From NCBI GenBank assembly GCA_030536855.1, contig JAUNPK010000007.1:1-64000 (forward strand): a stretch of DNA of 64,000 nt, read 5' to 3'. The notes under the pieces were generated by a model, which was given only the letters and a program-made list of their open reading frames with translations, was not told the DNA's origin and searched no databases. This document shows positions 27,471 to 35,969 of the stretch, one piece after another (the first letter of the stretch is position 1; the number at the start of each line of letters is the position of its first letter). The position numbers and the translations under genes are program-made. This DNA is from Eubacteriales bacterium. Its GTDB lineage: Bacteria; Bacillota; Clostridia; Lachnospirales; Lachnospiraceae.

Positions 27471-28727
27471 ATGAAACAGGCAAAAAGGTTAATATCAGTT
27501 TTATTGACTGTTGTTATCACATTTTCCGCTACAGCATGCGGTAAATATGATAGAAACAAATTGGCCAGGGAATTGGATATAGAGACACCTGTCACTGTTA
27601 ATGTATGGTATAATGACAAAAGGTATGAATCGTATCTTGATAATGTTTCAAAAGAGTTTAATGTGGCTAATAATCTGGTAACAATTAATCCCGTGTATTA
27701 TGAGTCAGACAATTTTATTGAGACAATATATGATGAGACTGTTAAGAATGATAATGCACCTGATATATATATAACATCATCAGAGAACTGTGAGAAAGCA
27801 TATCTTATGGGGCTTATGCTGGAGAATGATGCGTATAAGGATATTTATACGGATAAGGTGTATGGAAAGGCTGCTATAACATCCTGCAGCTATGCAGGAA
27901 AGTTATATGGATACCCTGTATCTTTTAAGATGCCGGTTATGGTTTATAACAAAAAGTATGCAAATGCGGTGACTTCATTCAAGGAGATTGAAGATATCAA
28001 TAATAATTATGAAGTAACTGAAGAAAATGCGGAAGTAACTATGGTATATACATTTAATCCGTCAGATATGCTTCTTAATTATCCTTACGTTGGTAAATAC
28101 ATAAATATTGGCGGAAGCACCGCAGAAGACAGCAGCATTGTAACAATGGATGAGAATAAGGTGAAATCAGCTGTTACAGCATTTTCTAAGTTAAGAGACC
28201 TCTACGGAATTGACAGCAGTGTAATGACCCAGGATAAATGCATAGAGTTATTCAGCCAGAATAAAATTCTGTATACTGTTGTCAGCTCAGACAGATTATA
28301 TGAATTATCATCTTCAGGAGTGGATTATGGCATTATTCCGGTTCCTTCTTTGGAAGAAGGTTTGGAATCAAGAGCAATGTCTGTTACCACCATGGCTGTA
28401 GTTAACCCTTACACAAGCAATATTGCTGTTTCAAAGGCGGTTGCCAGAGCTATTTCTTATGATTATGTTGACGAGTTAAATGACACAGCCGGACTTTCGT
28501 GTGCCAGAGGTGATTGTGCCAATATTATTGGAATTGAGAATTACAGGGCGTTGCATGATATTTATAACGAATCTATAGTCAAAGCCAAATTTGTGGGTGT
28601 GAGCAACATATATATGAGATATGAAATTCTTATACATCAGATATGGGATGGAACGGATATTGATGCAGCAATGGAGACATTTAACAAGGAAGTATCCGGA
28701 TTTTTAACAAACAGAACTTATAATTAA
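27471..28727 (+). CDS. Extracellular solute-binding lipoprotein
   Basis: A 418-aa type 1 extracellular solute-binding protein. A signal sequence ends in SATACGK, with Cys near residue 23 as the lipid-attachment site. Early VNVWYNDKRYESYLDNVSKEF and later PVSFKMPVMVYNKKYA resemble sugar-binding proteins of ABC importers. No permease or ATPase genes accompany it. The RBS gaggag overlaps the argD stop codon, so it should be co-transcribed with the arginine operon, which raises the question whether the ligand is an amino acid rather than a sugar. An upstream TTG is possible but sits too close to the RBS. Confidence 0.82.
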   Translation: MKQAKRLISVLLTVVITFSATACGKYDRNKLARELDIETPVTVNVWYNDKRYESYLDNVSKEFNVANNLVTINPVYYESDNFIETIYDETVKNDNAPDIYITSSENCEKAYLMGLMLENDAYKDIYTDKVYGKAAITSCSYAGKLYGYPVSFKMPVMVYNKKYANAVTSFKEIEDINNNYEVTEENAEVTMVYTFNPSDMLLNYPYVGKYINIGGSTAEDSSIVTMDENKVKSAVTAFSKLRDLYGIDSSVMTQDKCIELFSQNKILYTVVSSDRLYELSSSGVDYGIIPVPSLEEGLESRAMSVTTMAVVNPYTSNIAVSKAVARAISYDYVDELNDTAGLSCARGDCANIIGIENYRALHDIYNESIVKAKFVGVSNIYMRYEILIHQIWDGTDIDAAMETFNKEVSGFLTNRTYN

Positions 28728-28798
28728 TGAGCTGTAATGAATAATTTCCTGCTATTGAATCATAATAATTAAGAGAGTTTCTTAATTAGGAGGGTTCA

Positions 28799-29239
28799 AT
28801 GGCAGGTTTTTTAATTGCGATAATTTCCGGAGCATTGATGAGTTTACAGGGAGTATTCAATACAAATGTCACTAAGGCCAGCAGTGTATGGGTGGCAGCA
28901 GGATTTGTGCAGCTTACCGCATTGATTACCTGCGTGGTAATGTGGTTTTTTAACGGACGTCCCAGTGTGAAAGGTATTATGGCGGTTTCCAATAAACTAT
29001 ATCTTTTGGGAGGCGTTATAGGTGCATTTATAACATTGACGGTTGTTCTAAGTGTGTCTTCTTTAGGTGTGGCAAAGGCAGAACTTATAATTGTTATTAC
29101 TCAGGCTGCAGTGGCATATCTTATTGAGATTTTTGGATTGTTCGGAAGTGAGAAAGCGGATTTTTCTTGGGCTAAGTTAATAGCTCTTGCAATAGCTATA
29201 GGCGGTGTTTTTATGTTTTACAATGTGGGTAAAAATTAA
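28799..29239 (+). CDS. DMT superfamily small permease (YdcZ/DUF606)
   Basis: A 146-aa hydrophobic protein with four to five membrane spans (FLIAIISGALMSLQGVFN, VWVAAGFVQLTALITCVVMW, LLGGVIGAFITLTVVLSVSS, AELIIVITQAAVAYLIEI, LIALAIAIGGVFMFYNVG). It fits the YdcZ/PF04657 half-size DMT family, whose members work as dimers. Substrate unknown. Strong RBS ttaggaggg. A small aattaaga/tcttaatt stem lies just upstream. Confidence 0.85.
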   Translation: MAGFLIAIISGALMSLQGVFNTNVTKASSVWVAAGFVQLTALITCVVMWFFNGRPSVKGIMAVSNKLYLLGGVIGAFITLTVVLSVSSLGVAKAELIIVITQAAVAYLIEIFGLFGSEKADFSWAKLIALAIAIGGVFMFYNVGKN

Positions 29240-29305
29240 TATAATACACTGTGAAGAACAAAATATTCAGATTGATTAAACAGATTGATAAAATGAGGTA
29301 CCAAA

Positions 29306-30520
29306 GTGGAAGATTTATTTAAGATAACAGGAAGTGTCACATTAAGAAAAGGAGAGGGAAGAACCCTTAAGGCAGGTGGAATGTGGGTGTATGATAATGA
29401 GATTGACTCATATTCCCAGGGAATAACAGATGGATGTCTTGTGGAAGTCCATGATTTTGACGACTATTTTATGGGCATAGGATTCATTAACAGAACCTCA
29501 AAGATTACTGTGAGGATGCTTTCAAGACATGAAAAAAATGTAGATGAGAAATTTATAGAAGACCGTGTAAGGGCGGCAGTTGACTACAGATACAACACTG
29601 TGGATATGTCAGCCTGCAGACTGATATTCGGAGAGGCAGATTTTCTTCCAGGTATTGTGGTGGATAAATACTCAGATATTCTTGTGGTGGAATCCCTTGC
29701 CCTGGGAATCGACAGATTAAAATCGCTTATCATAGACAAGCTTAAAATGGTCTTAAAGGAATATGGCATTGATATCAGAGGGGTCTATGAGAGAAGTGAT
29801 GCAAAGGTTCGCAAGCTGGAGGGAATGGAAAGATTCAAGGGATTTATCGGAGATGAGTTTGACACTAACGTAGAGATAGTGGAAAATGGCGTTCATTATA
29901 TGATAGATGTTGTTAACGGACAGAAAACAGGATTTTTTCTGGATCAGAAATATAACCGTCTAGCCATGCAAAGAATATGTAAAAATAAAAGAGTTCTGGA
30001 TTGCTTTACCCATATGGGTACATTTGCGCTGAATGCAGGAATAGCAGGGGCAAAGGAGGTACTGGGTCTGGATATTTCCGAATATGCAGTGAGTCAGGCT
30101 GAGAGTAATGCGAAGCTTAATCATCTGGAGGACAGGGTGAAGTTTAAATGTGCCAATGTGTTGGATGAACTTCCAAAGCTTAACGAAGCAGGAGAAAAAT
30201 ATGATGTTGTCATCCTTGACCCTCCGGCTTTCACAAAGTCGAGGGAGGCAACTAAAAATGCCATAAAAGGATACAGAGAGATAAACATGAAGGGATTAAA
30301 ACTGGTAAAGGACGGAGGATATCTCGCCAGTTGTTCCTGCTCCCATTTTATGACCCAGGAGCTTCTTGAGAAAACTATTAAAGAGGCTGCAAAGGCTGTA
30401 CATAAAAGATTACGCCAGGTGGAGTTTCGAACCCAGTCTCCCGACCACCCAATACTTTGGGCGGCTGAGGAGAGCTATTATTTAAAGTTTTTCATCTTCC
30501 AGGTGGTTGATGAGAAATAA
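29306..30520 (+). CDS. RlmI-like 23S rRNA (cytosine-5) methyltransferase
   Basis: A 404-aa class I SAM-dependent methyltransferase with an N-terminal PUA RNA-binding domain (about 8-80) and a C-terminal Rossmann domain: VLDCFTHMGTFALNAG (SAM loop, about 232), DPPAFTKS (about 305) and SCSCSHFM (about 347). The N-terminal KGEGRTLKAGGMWVYDNEI is typical of the RlmI/YccW family, which modifies C1962 of 23S rRNA in E. coli. GTG start with gagg 7 nt upstream. Its 3' end overlaps the convergent PHP gene by 29 bp. Confidence 0.9.
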   Translation: MEDLFKITGSVTLRKGEGRTLKAGGMWVYDNEIDSYSQGITDGCLVEVHDFDDYFMGIGFINRTSKITVRMLSRHEKNVDEKFIEDRVRAAVDYRYNTVDMSACRLIFGEADFLPGIVVDKYSDILVVESLALGIDRLKSLIIDKLKMVLKEYGIDIRGVYERSDAKVRKLEGMERFKGFIGDEFDTNVEIVENGVHYMIDVVNGQKTGFFLDQKYNRLAMQRICKNKRVLDCFTHMGTFALNAGIAGAKEVLGLDISEYAVSQAESNAKLNHLEDRVKFKCANVLDELPKLNEAGEKYDVVILDPPAFTKSREATKNAIKGYREINMKGLKLVKDGGYLASCSCSHFMTQELLEKTIKEAAKAVHKRLRQVEFRTQSPDHPILWAAEESYYLKFFIFQVVDEK

Positions 30521-31343
30521 GGTTGTCAAGAATTTCATAAGGAACGAATAAATGCCCCATGCCGGTTCCAAGCTGGATATGGGGCTTGTTCTTTCCGTGA
30601 TAGTCGGAGCCTCCTGATATAAGAAGGTTGTGTTCCTTGGCAATCCGTTTAATATAAAGTTCATCCCCCATTTTATAGGTGGAATATATGGCTTCAATTC
30701 CGTCAAGTCCATTTTCACAGCAGTAACTTACAAGACTTTCCATCTGGGTTTTTCCAAGATGATAAAGTATTGGGTGAGCCAGAATGGCAACACCTCCGGC
30801 TGCGTGAATGATGTAAATGGCGTCTTTCGGGTCCACCTTGTGACGTTTTACATAACAAGGCTTTCCCGGGGATAAGTATCTGTCAAAGGCCTCGTTTCTG
30901 TCGCCTGTATATCCGTTGTTTACAAGATAGTCTGCAAAATGTGCTCTTGTAATAGAAACATTTCCGTATATCTCAAGAATTTTTTCATATGTCATGGGTA
31001 TGCCGATTTCAGTAAATTTTTGGCATACCTGAATATTTCTGTTAATTCTGGATTCTCTCTGCACTCTGAGAAAATGAGCAAGTTCCGGATTCTTATAATC
31101 CAGAAACAGTCCTACTATGTGTATTTCACTTTTATCAAAATGAGTACTTAATTCAACTCCCGGAATCACCTTAAGTTCTGTATTTTCGGCGGCGGCTATA
31201 GCTTCATCTACGCCATCTACAGTGTCATGGTCAGTTAGGGCAAATGCACTTAGACCTTTCTTAATTGCAAGGTTTACAAGCTCTGTGGGAGAGTCCGTTC
31301 CGTCAGAAATTGAAGAATGTACATGCAAATCTATCTGTTTCAT
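30492..31343 (-). CDS. PHP-domain phosphoesterase
   Basis: A 283-aa PHP phosphoesterase of the YciV/RNase AM type. Metal-binding motifs: DLHVHSSISDG (5-15), LTDHDT (near 38), IPGVELS (near 61), an HP in ILAHPILYHLG (near 191) and GGSDYHG near the end. Relatives act on 3'-phosphoadenosine 5'-phosphate or trim RNA ends. No signal peptide. I place the start at ATG 31343; a TTG at 31364 is also open but has no RBS. The aagga upstream of 31343 is 12 nt away, so the start is not certain. The tail overlaps the convergent methyltransferase gene. Confidence 0.88.
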   Translation of the reverse strand: MKQIDLHVHSSISDGTDSPTELVNLAIKKGLSAFALTDHDTVDGVDEAIAAAENTELKVIPGVELSTHFDKSEIHIVGLFLDYKNPELAHFLRVQRESRINRNIQVCQKFTEIGIPMTYEKILEIYGNVSITRAHFADYLVNNGYTGDRNEAFDRYLSPGKPCYVKRHKVDPKDAIYIIHAAGGVAILAHPILYHLGKTQMESLVSYCCENGLDGIEAIYSTYKMGDELYIKRIAKEHNLLISGGSDYHGKNKPHIQLGTGMGHLFVPYEILDNLISHQPPGR

Positions 31344-31582
31344 GGTAATTGCTGTTCCTTTCAAAATGAATTAACAGTGGGTAACTGTAAAACTGTTTTA
31401 TAATTGCTCACGGTTAAGTTACATCTTATCATAAATTTTATGTGCTGCAATAAATTTAAAGCAATTCCATTGTAATGAAGCATTAAGTAGAGTAAAATTA
31501 TGTTGTGCGGATATACATTTTAACCAGGAAGGAGACCGAATGGTGAAGCTTGAATTAAGATATCCGCAGAAATGGAGAGTTT

Positions 31583-32173
31583 ATGGCAAGAAAATTGGTA
31601 ATTGGCGGATTTTACAGACATTTTAAGAATAAAATGTATCAGGTGAAGGGAACTGCAATTCACTCTGAATCAAAAGAAAAAATGGTAATATATCAGGGTC
31701 TCTACGGTGCCTATGAAACATACGTAAGACCTTACGATATGTTTTTAAGTGAGGTTGATCACGAGAAGTATCCTGAGGTTTTCCAGAAGTACAGATTTGA
31801 GCTGGTGGATATAGTTACAGGACAATCTTTGGAGGCGGACTCTATGGAATCGTCACAGCAAATGGCTGAGGTAAGGGTTGATTTCGGTGAGCCTGTAAAG
31901 ACTGAGGAAGATTTTAATAAACCTGTGGTGACAAATGGTACGGATTCAGGGGATAACAGCAAGTTGGTAAGATTTCTTGATGCATCAGAGTACAAGGATA
32001 AGTTAGATATTCTCACATCAATGAGAAACGAATTAACAGATGATATAATAGATGTAATGGCCGAATCCATAGAAGTTGCGGTTAATCCGGGAACTATAGA
32101 CGAAAGATATGATTCCCTTAGAAAATGTCTGTTGGCCCATACAAAGTATGAAGGAACCAGATTAAGATCTTAA
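31583..32173 (+). CDS. DUF1653 domain protein
   Basis: A 196-aa cytosolic protein. Residues 6-66 are a DUF1653 domain (GGFYRHFKNKMYQVKGTAIHS, then VIYQGLYG and VRPYDMFLSEV), a small beta-rich module of unknown function common in Firmicutes. The rest is acidic and probably helical, with no recognised domain. RBS tggag precedes the ATG. An overlapping 28-codon reading frame with a strong aaggaga starts 43 nt upstream. Single-gene unit between the PHP gene and ddl. Confidence 0.8.
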   Translation: MARKLVIGGFYRHFKNKMYQVKGTAIHSESKEKMVIYQGLYGAYETYVRPYDMFLSEVDHEKYPEVFQKYRFELVDIVTGQSLEADSMESSQQMAEVRVDFGEPVKTEEDFNKPVVTNGTDSGDNSKLVRFLDASEYKDKLDILTSMRNELTDDIIDVMAESIEVAVNPGTIDERYDSLRKCLLAHTKYEGTRLRS

Positions 32174-32351
32174 AATAATATAATGTTTACGAATAGTCTG
32201 ACAATTCATAATAATTTATGACTTAATATGACAAAATCATAATAAAAACAAAATTAACAAAAAATGTTGATAACTATGTTGATATTGTGGAAAAACACCT
32301 TGCAAATTAAGAAAATAAGGCTGAAATAAATAGCTTGGAATGGAGGAAATG

Positions 32352-33383
32352 ATGAAAATTGTTGTTTTAGCAGGAGGAACTAGTTCAGAGAGAAATATCT
32401 CAATTGTAACAGGAACTAAGGTTTGTGAGTCCTTAAGAAGAAACGGACATGATGCAAACATGGTAGATGTATTTTTTGGAATTGAGGATGACAGAATCGC
32501 TAATTTCTTCAGTGAGAAAAATGATTTGGAGAGCTTGTGCCAGGAACTGAAGAATAAATCAAAAGACGTGAAGAATGAGTTGAAGAAACGCAATGAGAAT
32601 TCAGAATCATTTTTCGGAAATGGCGTGTTGGAGTTATGTCGCCAATCAGATATTGTATTTATCGGACTTCACGGAAGTAATGGAGAAGATGGAAAGATTC
32701 AGGCAGCTTTTGACCTGCTTGGAATTAAGTACACAGGAACAGATTACATCAGCAGTGCAATTTCAATGAGTAAGGATCTTACAAAGAAGGTTCTTGTATC
32801 TGAAGGAGTTCCTATGCCTAAGGGAATCTCATTGGAGAAGGGTCAGAAAATTGAGTATGTACCTTATCCATGCGTTGTTAAGCCATGTTGTGGCGGTTCC
32901 AGTGTGGGAGTATCTATTGTAAAAAGCGATGAAGAGTTCAAAAAGGCATTGGATGTTGCATTTTCTTATGAGAATAAGGTGCTTGTAGAAGAATTTGTTG
33001 AAGGAAGAGAATTTTCTGTAGGTGTTCTTGACGGCAAGGCGCTACCTGTAATAGAGATAGAGCCTGTGGAAGGATTTTATGATTATGAAAATAAATATAA
33101 AGCAGGTGCAACAAAAGAAACCTGTCCTGCGGACCTTCCAAAGGAAGTTTCTAAGAGAATGCAAAGATGGGCTGAGATTGCCTGTGAGGCTGTGGGATTG
33201 AAAACATATGCCAGAGTTGATGAACTTGTAAATGAAGAAGGGGAAATTTATTGCCTTGAAATTAATACTCTTCCTGGAATGACAGGAACAAGCCTTCTTC
33301 CTCAGGAGGCAGCAGCCATAGGTATCTCTTATGATCAGCTTACACAGAAGATTGTAGATATATCACTGGAAAAATATAAATAA
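32352..33383 (+). CDS. ddl: D-alanine--D-alanine ligase
   Basis: A 343-aa ATP-grasp ligase making D-Ala-D-Ala for the peptidoglycan stem. Motifs: VVLAGGTSSERNISIVTG, GLHGSNGEDG, the CCGGSSVGVS loop, the omega-loop segment YDYENKYKAG and the metal site LEINTLPGMTG. The tyrosine in the omega loop favours D-Ala-D-Ala over D-Ala-D-Lac, so vancomycin-susceptible precursors are expected. Start 32352 is preferred over ATGs at 32340 and 32349 because ggagg spans 32342-32346. About 50 residues near 55-100 are Lys/Glu-rich. It forms a pair with murF, 43 nt downstream. Confidence 0.95.
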   Translation: MKIVVLAGGTSSERNISIVTGTKVCESLRRNGHDANMVDVFFGIEDDRIANFFSEKNDLESLCQELKNKSKDVKNELKKRNENSESFFGNGVLELCRQSDIVFIGLHGSNGEDGKIQAAFDLLGIKYTGTDYISSAISMSKDLTKKVLVSEGVPMPKGISLEKGQKIEYVPYPCVVKPCCGGSSVGVSIVKSDEEFKKALDVAFSYENKVLVEEFVEGREFSVGVLDGKALPVIEIEPVEGFYDYENKYKAGATKETCPADLPKEVSKRMQRWAEIACEAVGLKTYARVDELVNEEGEIYCLEINTLPGMTGTSLLPQEAAAIGISYDQLTQKIVDISLEKYK

Positions 33384-33426
33384 AAATTATTTTTGCCGTA
33401 TATAGTACGGGAAAGTGGAGATTTTC

Positions 33427-34830
33427 ATGAAAAATATGACATTGAGAGCCATGACAAAGGCTTGCGGCGGACAGTATTATGGTGATGAAGCATTTCTTGA
33501 TAAAGAAGTGGGGAGCATAACAATCGATAGCAGAAAAGTAGAGCCGGACAGCTTATTTATTGCTATAAGAGGAGAGAGAAGTGACGGACATACATTTATT
33601 AAAGATTGTTATGATAAAGGGGCACTGTGTGTAATTTCAGAACATGTATTGGAAAATGAGACTCATCCTTACATAAAGGTAGATTCCTCTTTACAGGCTT
33701 TAAAAGACCTTGCCCTTTTATATCGGAGCAGTCTTGATGTAAAAGTAGTGGGAATTACGGGAAGTGTTGGAAAAACAAGCACCAAAGAAACAATAAGTGC
33801 TGTACTGTCACAGAAGTACAAAGTTTTAAAGACCCTTGGTAACTATAATAATGAGATAGGTCTTCCCTTAACGGTATTTCGACTCAAAGAGGATGACGAA
33901 GTAGCAGTTCTTGAAATGGGAATAAGTGATTTTGGCGAAATGGAAAGACTCACTGCAATTGCCCGACCTGATATTTGCGTTATTACTAACATCGGATTAT
34001 GTCATCTGGAAAATCTCAAGACAAGAGATGGTATTTTAAAGGCTAAGACAGAGATTTTTAAGTCAATGAATCCTGAGGGGAGAGTTGTTCTCAATGGAGA
34101 TGATGACAAACTGATTACTGTAAATGAGGTGTATGGTAAGACACCATTGTTCTTTGGAATCAGTTATAAGGATGGGGTATATGCTGATAATATTGAAAAT
34201 CTTGGACTTGATGGTTCCAGATTCTTAATTCATGGTGTGAAGAGCAGTGACGGAAAGGACACATTTGAAATTACAATTCCTGTTCCGGGACGTCATATGA
34301 TTTATAATGCTATGGCAGCAGCTTGCGTGGGAGCCTGCATGGGTCTTACTTCAAGCCAGATTGTGGAAGGAATTTCCCAGATGGAAACCATAGCCGGACG
34401 AAACAATATTATTAAAACCGGGAATTATACAATAATAGATGACTGTTATAACGCCAATCCGGTGTCTATGAAGGCATCTGTTGATGTTCTTAGTATGGCT
34501 GTGGGACGTAAGGTGTGTATCCTTGGGGATATGTTTGAACTTGGTGATAATGAAAAGGAACTTCATTATGATGTGGGAGAATATCTTGGAACAAAGAATA
34601 TAGATGTTCTTGTTACTATCGGAAATCTCTCAAGGCAGATTGCATTGGGTACGAAGAATTATATGGAAAACAACTATAAAGCCCATGATTGTAAGGTGTA
34701 TTCTTATGAAACCAAGAAAGAATTTATGGAATCCATGGAACAGATTTTATGCAATGGTGACAATATTTTAATTAAGGCATCACATGGAATGGCCTTCGCT
34801 GAAATTGTTAAGGCATTAAGTGAACAATAA
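33427..34830 (+). CDS. murF: UDP-N-acetylmuramoyl-tripeptide--D-alanyl-D-alanine ligase
   Basis: A 467-aa Mur ligase adding the D-Ala-D-Ala made by Ddl to the UDP-MurNAc tripeptide, the last cytoplasmic step on the stem peptide. P-loop GITGSVGKTSTKE is near 110; NYNNEIGLPLTV and IDDCYNANPVSMKAS are MurF-specific. Start ATG 33427: gtggag at 33415-33420 serves as RBS rather than as an in-frame GTG start. Gene order ddl-murF is widely conserved. Confidence 0.96.
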   Translation: MKNMTLRAMTKACGGQYYGDEAFLDKEVGSITIDSRKVEPDSLFIAIRGERSDGHTFIKDCYDKGALCVISEHVLENETHPYIKVDSSLQALKDLALLYRSSLDVKVVGITGSVGKTSTKETISAVLSQKYKVLKTLGNYNNEIGLPLTVFRLKEDDEVAVLEMGISDFGEMERLTAIARPDICVITNIGLCHLENLKTRDGILKAKTEIFKSMNPEGRVVLNGDDDKLITVNEVYGKTPLFFGISYKDGVYADNIENLGLDGSRFLIHGVKSSDGKDTFEITIPVPGRHMIYNAMAAACVGACMGLTSSQIVEGISQMETIAGRNNIIKTGNYTIIDDCYNANPVSMKASVDVLSMAVGRKVCILGDMFELGDNEKELHYDVGEYLGTKNIDVLVTIGNLSRQIALGTKNYMENNYKAHDCKVYSYETKKEFMESMEQILCNGDNILIKASHGMAFAEIVKALSEQ

Positions 34831-34923
34831 ATGTTGCTGTAATTTTGTTAATTGAATATAATTAACTTAATGATATACTCATTTAAACAGGTAACTGCGA
34901 AACTCTGTGATTTAATACTGTAC

Positions 34924-34951
34924 GTTGTGCAACATAGTATAATTGCACAAC
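34924..34951. promoter_or_regulatory. Inverted repeat over a -10-like element
   Basis: gttgtgcaa (34924-34932) and ttgcacaac (34943-34951) are perfect complements spaced by 10 nt. A consensus TATAAT at 34938-34943 falls in the spacer, but no good -35 is seen. It may be an operator for the small lipoprotein gene at 35016. Some such repeats are expected by chance. Confidence 0.35.
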
Positions 34952-34979
34952 TGTTCAGCAACAAAAAGGAGTTCCGCGA

Positions 34980-35003
34980 ATGCCTATTAATCTTAAACTA
35001 TGA
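34980..35003 (+). CDS. Possible 7-codon leader ORF
   Basis: ATG at 34980 with an aaggag RBS 8 nt upstream opens a frame MPINLKL that stops at 35001, 12 nt before the lipoprotein gene. The spacing is that of a real translation start. Function, if any, would be translational coupling or leader control. Nothing beyond start, RBS and stop supports it. Confidence 0.3.
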   Translation: MPINLKL

Positions 35004-35015
35004 AGGGAGAGACTA

Positions 35016-35357
35016 ATGAAATTATTTAAAAGAATAGGAGCTGTAATCGCACTGATGGCGCTTATGTGTACATTTATGGCATGTGGCAAGAAGCCATCAA
35101 TAGTAGGTTCGTGGACAGGTAATGATGATGGATATGAGATTTCCATGGAGTTTAACGAGGATGGTACAGGAAAGTACACTCTGAGCGGAATATCACTTAC
35201 TATTACATCTTATGAAACTAATGGTGATCAGCTTACTATCAACCAGAGTGTTCTTGGAGGAACTCAGACAGTGGTATATACATATTCCCTTGACAAAAAG
35301 GGTAATACGCTTACAATTTCCAATGAAAGCGGAAGTGTTGAATTTACAAGAAAATAA
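35016..35357 (+). CDS. Small lipoprotein, lipocalin-like
   Basis: A 113-aa lipoprotein: signal with lipobox FMACGKK (Cys near 23), then a short beta-rich domain starting IVGSWTGNDDGYEISMEF with the pattern GTGKYT and LTISNESGSVEFTRK. This matches small lipocalin-like domains found on Lachnospiraceae lipoproteins. Ligand unknown. RBS gaagggaga. Monocistronic: a terminator follows directly. Confidence 0.8.
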   Translation: MKLFKRIGAVIALMALMCTFMACGKKPSIVGSWTGNDDGYEISMEFNEDGTGKYTLSGISLTITSYETNGDQLTINQSVLGGTQTVVYTYSLDKKGNTLTISNESGSVEFTRK

Positions 35358-35380
35358 TATTAAAAATGTAAGTAATATTT

Positions 35381-35421
35381 AAAGGCTTTGGCAGGGAAAA
35401 ATCCCTGACAGGGCCTTTTTT
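35381..35421 (+). terminator. Intrinsic terminator
   Basis: aaggctttggcaggga and tccctgacagggcctt form a stem with G-U pairs and one mismatch around an aaaa loop, followed by six T. Confidence 0.88.
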
Positions 35422-35504
35422 CATAAAATTAGGATGTCAAATGCATATTTTAAATTTGTTATCCAAGATTTTTATAATGGGCTTTAAATTATTACTAAAA
35501 ATAC

Positions 35505-35533
35505 TTTACAAGTAGTTTAGTTAATGATATAGT
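35505..35533 (+). promoter_or_regulatory. Promoter of the Tad-like operon
   Basis: TTTACA at 35505-35510, a 17-nt spacer and TATAGT at 35528-35533. Transcription would start near 35540 and leave an untranslated leader of about 200 nt before the first gene. Confidence 0.7.
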
Positions 35534-35539
35534 ATCAGT

Positions 35540-35730
35540 ATAGAAAAGCGCTTTTTAATATTCTGATTATTAGACAGGGTGATTTGAAAGTCTTGTTAAT
35601 CATCTAAAGTTTAGTAATATCTATTTCCGGTAACGGATATTGGCTGTTTATCAGCAGTTTTATTTCCCATATTGATTATTGTGTACAGATATTTTATGTG
35701 GATTGCAGGAGATAATTTTATATTTTAGGA
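35540..35730 (+). promoter_or_regulatory. Long leader of the Tad-like operon
   Basis: About 190 nt without a gene between promoter and first RBS. Small possible stems include ggctg/cagc at 35650-35665 and a ccggtaacgg turn near 35625-35640. It lacks the conserved bases of the c-di-GMP-I riboswitch that often controls pili in Clostridia, and I recognise no riboswitch class. It may hold an unknown regulatory RNA or none. Confidence 0.35.
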
Positions 35731-35742
35731 GGAAGAAATAGT

Positions 35743-35943
35743 ATGCATGACATTATTGAGCACTATGGTAAGGTTGTTGTTGCGTTAGCAGGAGTGTTGG
35801 CGGCTTTACTTTTAACAGCAGCAGTTGTATCGATTATTAATGGTAAGACAACAGGAGCAATTGAGAACTTGTCTTATGAGGACAGAATATATGATGCTAT
35901 TGAAGGGGTGGAATCCAATGTTACACAGGAATCTGTGGAATAA
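35743..35943 (+). CDS. Small single-span membrane protein, Tad-like locus
   Basis: A 66-aa protein: N-terminal MHDIIEHYGKV, one hydrophobic span (about 11-32), then a short acidic tail. It resembles the 46-aa protein at 38602 in its first ten residues (M, IIE, YG and V shared). It lacks the usual Flp-pilin signature (a Gly before the processing site with Glu at +5). Being the first gene of an operon with a secretion ATPase, it could be a pilin-like subunit or an assembly peptide. Function is unknown. RBS aggagg is strong. Confidence 0.75.
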   Translation: MHDIIEHYGKVVVALAGVLAALLLTAAVVSIINGKTTGAIENLSYEDRIYDAIEGVESNVTQESVE

Positions 35944-35969
35944 TTAATACTCCAGTCAGGAAGGTGTGT

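Noticed and set aside
31375..31405. gggtaactgtaaaactg similar to ggtaactgcgaaactc near 34890
   Set aside because: Short, imperfect and AT-rich; not distinguishable from chance.
34941..34959. aattgcacaactgttcag resembles aattgcataactgttcgg at 54125
   Set aside because: 16 of 18 identities between two sites is expected by chance many times over in 64 kb, so no repeat family is claimed.
35540..35730. c-di-GMP-I (GEMM) riboswitch before the Tad-like operon
   Set aside because: The conserved GEMM bases could not be found; only a generic leader is reported.
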